Shown piece after piece: positions 7,628 to 12,237 of a DNA stretch of 12,237 bases (its first letter is position 1; each line of letters starts with the position of its first letter). This stretch comes from Lachnospiraceae bacterium (lineage in GTDB: Bacteria; Bacillota; Clostridia; Lachnospirales; Lachnospiraceae), in contig JAFOIS010000261.1 in the NCBI GenBank assembly GCA_017420605.1, positions 1 through 12,237 of the forward strand. Direction: 5' to 3'. The notes under the pieces are model-generated. The model was given only the letters and a program-made list of their open reading frames with translations, had not been told where the DNA came from and ran no database searches. Made by a program: the position numbers and the translations under genes.

Positions 7628-7656
7628 ATTGTAATACTTTCTTAACATTTTTTCAA
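7628..7656 (-). promoter_or_regulatory. Strong sigma-A-type promoter for the cdaR-ftsEX-ctpA-GTPase cluster
   Basis: On the minus strand the -35 box TTGAAA (7651-7656) and -10 box TACAAT (7628-7633) are separated by exactly 17 bases, each one base from consensus. The start point would be near 7621, giving a leader of about 92 bases to the regulator ATG. The -35 box lies only 15 bases below the glnN stop codon, and no convincing terminator is visible between, so glnN transcripts may also run into the cluster. Confidence 0.75.
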
Positions 7657-7671
7657 CACTTTTATATGTTT

Positions 7672-9786
7672 TTACACTTCAAACATGAGATCGGCGTACG
7701 TCGGCACCGGCCAGGCAGCCTTTTTCGTGATCCGTTCCGCCATATCGACAGGCCGGCGCAGCTCTTCCATTGCGGGAACGACCGCCTCCCGGCAGAAACG
7801 GGCCATATCTCCGCCCTCCGGCCGGGAAGACGCCTCGTCGATCACTGCCGCAAGGCGTTTCTGCGCCTCCTGCGCCTTTCGGACGTAACCGGTCAGCTTC
7901 GCGAGCCGCTCTTTTACCGTCGATCCGTCCGCGCCCGCTTTATCGAGCGATACGGCACATTCCGCGAGTTCTCCCGCATAAGAGATCATTGCCGGGATCA
8001 GCTGCGTATTGGCCATATGCAGCATCGTGCGGGCTTCGATCAGACTGTCCTTCGCGTAGATCTCATACTTGATCTCGGCACGCGCGCGAAGTTCGGCTGC
8101 CGAAAAGACGCCGAAACGCGCGAACAGTTCCTCCGCCTTTTTCGTGGTGAGCGCGGGGATCGCATCCACCATGGAGGGGATCTCCGGAAGACCGCGGCGC
8201 CGGGCTTCCTCCGCCCACTCGCGGGAATACCCGTTCCCGTTGAAGATGATGCGGCGGTGTTCCGTCACATAGTCCCGGAGCAGCTTATGGAGTGCCTCTT
8301 CAAAGTTCTCCGCCTTCTCCAGAACGTCGCAGGCGTCGGCGAAGGACTCGGCCACGATCGTATTGAGGACCGTGTTCGGGTCCGCGACGGAGTCGCGGGA
8401 TCCGACCATACGGAATTCGAACTTGTTGCCGGTAAAGGCGAACGGCGACGTCCGGTTCCGGTCGGTCGCGTCCTTTGTCAGGTCGCGGAGCACCGAAACG
8501 CCCGTCTTCAGCATCCCGCCTTCACGCGAGTGCTGCGCGTAGCCGGTGGATACGAGCTGATCCAGCACGTCTTCGAGCTGCGTTCCCAGGAAAACGGAAA
8601 TGATCGCCGGCGGCGCTTCGCTCCCGCCCAGGCGCCTGTCGTTGCCGATATCGGAAGCGGAAAGGCGCAGCAGGTCCGCATGGCGGTCAACCGCCCGCAG
8701 CACGCAGGCGAGAACGAGCAGGAACTGCACGTTGTCGTGCGGTGTTTTGCCTGGATCGAAGAGATTGATGCCGTCGTCCGTCATCAGGGACCAGTTATTG
8801 TGCTTGCCGGACCCGTTGACGCCGTCGAACGGTTTCTCGTGCAGCAGGCACCGGAGTCCGTGGCGTGTCGCCACGCGCTTTAAAGTCTGCATGACGACCT
8901 GGTTGTGGTCGACCGCGACGTTCGCTTTTTCATAAACGGCCGCCAGTTCATGCTGCGCCGGCGCGACTTCGTTGTGTTCCGTTTTCGCGGGGACGCCGAG
9001 CCTCCAGAGGATGTCGTCCACGTCCCGCATATAGGCCGCGATCCGGGGGCGGAGCGTTCCGTAATAGTGGTCGTCGAGTTCCTGACCCTTGGGCGGTTCC
9101 GCGCCGAAGAGCGTCCTGCCCGTAAAGATCAGGTCTTCACGTTCCAGGTATTTTTCGCGGTCGATGATGAAATACTCCTGCTCCGGGCCGACGCACGGGA
9201 TCACCTTTTTCGAAGCGGTATTGCCGAAAAGCCGGAGAAGCCGGAGCGTTTCCTTCTCGATGGCTTCCATCGAGCGGAGCAGCGGCGTCTTCTGATCGAG
9301 CGCTTCGCCGGTATAGGAACAGAACGCGGTCGGGATGCAGAGCGTTGCCCCGCCCTCATCATGCCGCACGAACGCCGGCGACGAGCAGTCCCAGATCGTG
9401 TAGCCGCGCGCCTCGAACGTGGCCCTAAGGCCGCCGGACGGGAACGAAGAGGCATCCGGTTCGCCCTTGATGAGCTCGCTGCCGGACAGTTTCATGATCA
9501 CGCGGCCGTCGAAACGGCCCGAGGAAATGAAAGAATCGTGTTTCTCGGCCGTATTGCCCGTAAGCGGCAGGAACCAGTGCGTATAATGCGTCGCGCCGCG
9601 TTCGATCGCCCAGTTCTTCATTTCCTCGGCGATCTGGTCCGCGGTATCGAGGTCAAGCACCTCCCCGAGATCGATGGTCCTAAGAAGCCGCCGGTACGTT
9701 TCCTTCGGCAGACGCTCGCGCATCACGCTGTCGCTGAACACGTCCTCACCGAAAATATCCGCGATCCGTTTTCCCGTAAATCCCAT
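7672..9786 (-). CDS. glnN: Type III glutamine synthetase GlnN
   Basis: GlnN makes glutamine from glutamate, ammonia and ATP in the cytoplasm and is the large (about 700-730 residue) glutamine synthetase of many anaerobes. The 704 residues include the N-terminal type III region (THWFLPLTG at 69-77; KLSGSELIKGEPDASSFPSG at 99-118) and the catalytic barrel: GPEQEYF (200-206) and KTEHNEVAPAQHE (268-280) with metal-binding acidic residues, and HEKPFDGVNGSGKHNNWS (316-333) at the glutamate and ATP sites. The C-terminal helical region is intact, so the enzyme looks functional. ATG at 9784-9786 has GGAGG five bases upstream. The gene is preceded by two small hairpins (9797-9829) that may affect expression. 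No PII or ANTAR regulator gene is next to it, and dagK lies 72 bases upstream. Confidence 0.96.
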   Translation of the reverse strand: MGFTGKRIADIFGEDVFSDSVMRERLPKETYRRLLRTIDLGEVLDLDTADQIAEEMKNWAIERGATHYTHWFLPLTGNTAEKHDSFISSGRFDGRVIMKLSGSELIKGEPDASSFPSGGLRATFEARGYTIWDCSSPAFVRHDEGGATLCIPTAFCSYTGEALDQKTPLLRSMEAIEKETLRLLRLFGNTASKKVIPCVGPEQEYFIIDREKYLEREDLIFTGRTLFGAEPPKGQELDDHYYGTLRPRIAAYMRDVDDILWRLGVPAKTEHNEVAPAQHELAAVYEKANVAVDHNQVVMQTLKRVATRHGLRCLLHEKPFDGVNGSGKHNNWSLMTDDGINLFDPGKTPHDNVQFLLVLACVLRAVDRHADLLRLSASDIGNDRRLGGSEAPPAIISVFLGTQLEDVLDQLVSTGYAQHSREGGMLKTGVSVLRDLTKDATDRNRTSPFAFTGNKFEFRMVGSRDSVADPNTVLNTIVAESFADACDVLEKAENFEEALHKLLRDYVTEHRRIIFNGNGYSREWAEEARRRGLPEIPSMVDAIPALTTKKAEELFARFGVFSAAELRARAEIKYEIYAKDSLIEARTMLHMANTQLIPAMISYAGELAECAVSLDKAGADGSTVKERLAKLTGYVRKAQEAQKRLAAVIDEASSRPEGGDMARFCREAVVPAMEELRRPVDMAERITKKAAWPVPTYADLMFEV

Positions 9787-9796
9787 AATAACCTCC

Positions 9797-9829
9797 GCCG
9801 TATGGTACGGCTGCGCCCTTTTCCGGCGC
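9797..9829 (-). promoter_or_regulatory. Tandem hairpins in the glnN leader, one touching the ribosome binding site
   Basis: In the 72-base dagK-glnN gap the minus strand folds two adjacent hairpins. The first pairs GCGCC with GGCGC around a 7-base loop (9813-9829). The second is a perfect 6-bp stem, GCCGTA/TACGGC with a 3-base loop (9797-9811), whose last base is next to the GGAGG ribosome site (9792-9796). Neither is followed by a T run on this strand, so they do not look like a terminator. Control of glnN translation or RNA stability is an inference. Confidence 0.4.
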
Positions 9830-9858
9830 TTTTCCTTCTATCGTTTCCAGCCGTCCCG

Positions 9859-10746
9859 TCAGCAGTACAGCTGCAGCCCGTACTGCAGATTCTCGATCAC
9901 GACGTTCTGGTGGTTTCCGCCGAACTCCCCGTCCAGCGTCCACGGCACGTTGTCCTCTCCCGCGATCTCGATCCGGTCCGTCTTGAACACCTCAAGCAGC
10001 GGGATGTTCTCGTTTCCCGCGATCAGCGCGGCCGCCGCGTCCGAAAGATCCGCGAGGCCGTTTTTCGGCGCTTTGACGAGCGTCACTTCAAAGAGCCCGT
10101 CGGAAAGCGCCACGTCACGCCCGGTGATGTTTTTGAAGCCGCCTACGGAGATGGAATTCGTGATCATCCCGAGAATATAATCGTCCGTCTTCGTCTCCCC
10201 GTTCGCGTGGATCGTCATCCGGTAGGTGCGGAGCTCGCCGAGCGACTTGACGCCGCTGATCAGATATGCCGCGTGCCCGAACAGGTTCTTGAGCGTCTGG
10301 TCCGTTTCATAGGCGACGTTGGTGAACAGCCCGAAAGCGGCCACATATACGAAATAATCCGAGCCGAAGCGTCCGAGGTCGACGCGGGCGAGATGCTTCG
10401 AAAGGATATTCTTCGCGGCCTGGACGGGGTTTTGCGGGATCCCGAGCGAAGACGCGAAATCATTGGTGGAGCCGACGGGCAGATACCCGATCGGCAGATC
10501 CGGATGCGACTCCCGAAGTCCCCCTACGATCTCATTCAGCGTACCGTCGCCGCCGGCCGCGACCACAAGGTCGAAGTCGTCGCCGATCCCGCGCGCATAT
10601 TCTCTACCGTCCCCTCTCTCCCCGGTCGGAAATACTTCCACCCGGTAACCGGCGTCGATGAAGACCCGGAAGATCTCCGTCAGGTGCGATGTATAGCCGG
10701 TCTTTCCGGCACGGGGATTGTAGATGAACAACAGCTTTTTTTCCAT
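9859..10746 (-). CDS. Diacylglycerol kinase / YegS-type lipid kinase
   Basis: This is a predicted soluble or membrane-associated kinase that phosphorylates diacylglycerol or a related lipid with ATP, as DgkB does when recycling lipid left over from lipoteichoic acid synthesis. The 295 residues show the DAGK catalytic fold: LLFIYNPRAGK (5-15), GGDGTLNE (65-72) at the nucleotide site, LPVGSTNDFA (89-98), and LDGE (271-274) with the acidic residue expected near the active site. The frame is open further up to a TTG at 10788, but the ATG at 10744-10746 has GGAGG five bases upstream and begins the conserved domain almost at once, so it is chosen. Stop is TGA at 9859-9861. It has its own promoter at 10861-10889. 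The exact lipid substrate cannot be read from the sequence. Confidence 0.92.
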   Translation of the reverse strand: MEKKLLFIYNPRAGKTGYTSHLTEIFRVFIDAGYRVEVFPTGERGDGREYARGIGDDFDLVVAAGGDGTLNEIVGGLRESHPDLPIGYLPVGSTNDFASSLGIPQNPVQAAKNILSKHLARVDLGRFGSDYFVYVAAFGLFTNVAYETDQTLKNLFGHAAYLISGVKSLGELRTYRMTIHANGETKTDDYILGMITNSISVGGFKNITGRDVALSDGLFEVTLVKAPKNGLADLSDAAAALIAGNENIPLLEVFKTDRIEIAGEDNVPWTLDGEFGGNHQNVVIENLQYGLQLYC

Positions 10747-10860
10747 GGTTTCCTCCAAAGAAGACACTGCTCCTGTTGCCCCCTCCAAGCAGTTCTATTA
10801 TGATAGTTGAACAGAAGCGGGCTTTCATTATTGTAAAAACTGCCCATCTTCCTATTTTTT

Positions 10861-10889
10861 AAAATATATGAAAAATGCACAAATGTCAA
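10861..10889 (-). promoter_or_regulatory. Sigma-A-type promoter for the lipid kinase gene
   Basis: The minus strand has a perfect -35 box TTGACA (10884-10889) and, 17 bases on, TATTTT (10861-10866). TATATT at 10863-10868 is an alternative -10 box with a short 15-base spacer. The leader to the kinase ATG would be about 108 bases. It lies just after the hairpins that follow the permease gene, which fits a fresh transcription unit. Confidence 0.6.
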
Positions 10890-10896
10890 ATGCCGC

Positions 10897-10959
10897 AAAA
10901 AGAGCCTGTCCTTAAGGAGGATACAGAGCGCGGGCGGAATCCGTCAGGACCCCGCCCGC
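10897..10959 (-). terminator. Hairpin pair after the RND permease gene, probable terminator
   Basis: Downstream of the permease stop the minus strand forms a GC-rich hairpin with 8-bp arms GCGGGCGG (10952-10959) and CCGCCCGC (10930-10937) and a small inner stem. A second hairpin (10906-10926) pairs CTGT/ACAG and CCT/AGG with a 2-base bulge, and GCTCTTTTT follows it (T run at 10897-10901). The second hairpin plus T run is the better intrinsic terminator candidate. The + strand side of the first hairpin is also followed by T-rich sequence, so the orientation of that one is ambiguous. The remaining gap sequence to 11018 shows nothing recognisable. Confidence 0.5.
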
Positions 10960-11018
10960 TTTCTTCGCTTCATAGAAAAGTAATCATCAGTATGCAAAAG
11001 AATGTGAAAGATCAACCG

Positions 11019-12237
11019 TTATATGCTGTCAGACGTGCAGGATACGTCATCGCCGGACCCGATGCTGCCGCCGTCACCGGTACTGCCGTCTTCCGCGTGC
11101 TCCGCCAGATATTCCGCGGCGTCGTCCGGCACTTCGTCGATGCTGCCGTCCACCTGGACGTTGAGCGGCGGCTTCTTGAAGAGGATATCGTACATCACCG
11201 GAATAATGAAGAGGGTCATGAGCGTCGCGTAAAGCAGGCCCGCCGCGATGACGATCGCCATGCCGGACCCGAGCTGGCTGCCCATGCCTTTCCCGAAAAT
11301 GAGCTGGCCCATCGCGAGGATCGTCGTAAGAGCCGTCATGAGGATCGGCCGCATGCGCGTCTTGCCGGTCGCGACCAGCGCCTCATGCCTGTCAAGGCCG
11401 CCGATCCGCAGCTGGTTGGTGTAGTCGACAAACACGATACCGTTGTTGACGACGGTCCCCATGAGGATTAGGAACCCCATAAGCGACAGCATGGAGAGCT
11501 GCTGCCCTGCAAAAATGAGGCCGAGCATGCCGCCCGTGAAGGCCAGCGGTACGGTAAAGAGAATAATGAACGGGCTTAAGAGACTCTGGAACTGCGCGAC
11601 CATGACAAGATACACGAAAAGGAGGCCGAGCGCCATCAGACCGCCCATCTGCAGGAGCATCTCATTGACCATGGTGCTCTCTCCGGCCAGTTCTACCGTG
11701 TATCCGTTCGGAAGCGTCCTGTTGTAGGCGGCCAGTTTGTCTGTCAGCTGCCGCGCAAGGAGAGTCGTGTTGTATCCCGGCTGCGTTTCCGCGGTCACCG
11801 TGACGTACCGGGTCTGGTTCTTCCGGCTGATGCTGGTAAGGCCTACGGTCTCTTCGACCGTCGCGAAGTCCCGCAGAGTATAACCTTCGCTCTCCGCCGT
11901 CTCTTCGCTGCCATCCTCTTCCGCGCCGTCTTTATTTTCCCCGTCCGTATCTTCCGCGGCTTCTTCGTTTTCCGTATCCTCCTCCGTATCCGTTCCGCCG
12001 AAGCCGAAGAGTGCCGCCATGTCTCCCATATCTCCCGTGCCGGAAGAGCCGGTCATACCTTCCATGCCGCTCATTCCGGCCATTCCGCCCATCGCGGAAG
12101 CATCCATGCCGGAGGATCCGCCCATGGCAGCCATCATCGACGAAGCGCCGCCGCTGTAGCCGGAGGCCGGGATCTCAAGATCAAGGAGGTTTTCTTTCGT
12201 GAGCGGATCGGTCTCGTCACGGATGACGACGTCCATG
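11019..12237 (-). CDS. RND (AcrB/HAE1-type) efflux permease, C-terminal part; 5' end outside the window
   Basis: This is the C-terminal third or so of a proton-driven RND-superfamily permease in the cytoplasmic membrane, cut by the window edge; the Met at 12236 is probably internal. From the N-terminal side: a Met/Gly/Ser-rich stretch (codons 12137-12018), an acidic stretch (about 11996-11883), a porter-domain segment (LRDFATVEETVGLTSISRKN and YVTVTAE motifs), then five membrane helices matching TM8-TM12, including TVPLAFTGGMLGLIFAG and GFLILMGTVVNNGIVFVDYT, both typical of HAE1-type permeases. A short acidic, Gly/Ser-rich cytoplasmic tail ends at TAA (11019-11021). The family exports drugs, metals or lipids, and the substrate cannot be told here. 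A membrane-fusion protein partner would be expected upstream, outside the window. The Met-rich insert is not part of ordinary AcrB. Confidence 0.9.
   Translation of the reverse strand, partial: MDVVIRDETDPLTKENLLDLEIPASGYSGGASSMMAAMGGSSGMDASAMGGMAGMSGMEGMTGSSGTGDMGDMAALFGFGGTDTEEDTENEEAAEDTDGENKDGAEEDGSEETAESEGYTLRDFATVEETVGLTSISRKNQTRYVTVTAETQPGYNTTLLARQLTDKLAAYNRTLPNGYTVELAGESTMVNEMLLQMGGLMALGLLFVYLVMVAQFQSLLSPFIILFTVPLAFTGGMLGLIFAGQQLSMLSLMGFLILMGTVVNNGIVFVDYTNQLRIGGLDRHEALVATGKTRMRPILMTALTTILAMGQLIFGKGMGSQLGSGMAIVIAAGLLYATLMTLFIIPVMYDILFKKPPLNVQVDGSIDEVPDDAAEYLAEHAEDGSTGDGGSIGSGDDVSCTSDSI
12018..12137 (-). repeat. Met/Gly/Ser-rich low-complexity segment within the RND permease
   Basis: Forty codons hold eleven methionines, mostly three residues apart as GM/SM/GM units (for example GMAGMSGMEGMTG), and no Cys or His. 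It lies in the extracytoplasmic porter part just before the FATVEE motif and runs into an acidic stretch with 19 Asp/Glu in 37 residues. MxxM spacing is used by copper(I)- and silver-binding proteins, but a flexible linker is also possible. Confidence 0.85.

Noticed and set aside
9797..9829. ANTAR-type antitermination hairpins before glnN
   Set aside because: ANTAR targets are paired hairpins with six-base loops of defined pattern plus an overlapping terminator; these loops are 3 and 7 bases and no terminator with a T run follows on the minus strand.
10747..10788. Longer lipid kinase start at TTG 10788
   Set aside because: It has no good ribosome site and adds 14 unconserved residues, while the ATG at 10746 has GGAGG at ideal spacing and begins directly before the conserved domain.
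8905..10803. A 632-codon open frame on the plus strand opposite glnN and the lipid kinase
   Set aside because: It spans two well-supported antisense genes and the gap between them, has no family motifs, and has shadow-like composition.
10911..10920. An AAGGAGG on the plus strand suggesting a small plus-strand gene
   Set aside because: The sequence lies inside the hairpin region after the permease gene, and the plus-strand frames beyond it run antisense into the permease with no recognisable protein.

Overview
The window is clearly GC-rich and every convincing gene lies on the minus strand, so transcription runs from high to low coordinates. A CdaR/PucR-type regulator upstream of ftsE-ftsX and a CtpA-type S41 protease, a type III glutamine synthetase, strong AAGGAGG-type ribosome binding sites, sigma-A-like promoters and a Gram-positive-style lipoprotein together suggest a Clostridia-class Firmicute. 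Lachnospiraceae is the best guess, inferred from gene content and not proven.

Layout in the direction of transcription. (1) 12237-11019: the 3' part of an RND-type efflux permease cut by the window edge, with an unusual Met/Gly-rich and acidic insertion in its extracytoplasmic part, followed by hairpins that may terminate it. (2) 10746-9859: a DagK/YegS-type lipid kinase with its own TTGACA promoter. (3) 9786-7672: type III glutamine synthetase GlnN, preceded by two small hairpins, one touching its ribosome binding site. (4) 7529-808: a compact five-gene cluster behind a good promoter: cdaR-like regulator, ftsE, ftsX (TTG start overlapping ftsE), ctpA-like protease, and a 930-residue fusion of a TetM/EF-G-like ribosomal GTPase with a C-terminal Rae1/YacP NYN ribonuclease. 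(5) 660-1: a lamin-tail-domain lipoprotein with its own promoter, whose frame is broken by one in-frame TAG and then stays open to the window edge.

How the parts may work together. FtsEX is a membrane ABC module that activates peptidoglycan hydrolases at division, and CtpA-type proteases often act on cell-envelope proteins, so that pair is a coherent envelope module. The last gene of the cluster is the most interesting. It joins a factor that should enter the ribosomal A site with a nuclease whose Bacillus relative (Rae1) cuts mRNA in that same site. This suggests a self-contained GTP-driven mRNA-cleaving ribosome factor, expressed with the cell-division module. The domain fusion is seen in the sequence; the mechanism is inference. 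The other items worth following up are the amber-interrupted lipoprotein and the Met-rich permease insertion. No rRNA, tRNA, CRISPR array, insertion sequence or prophage gene was seen, and no gene-free stretch exceeds 300 bases.
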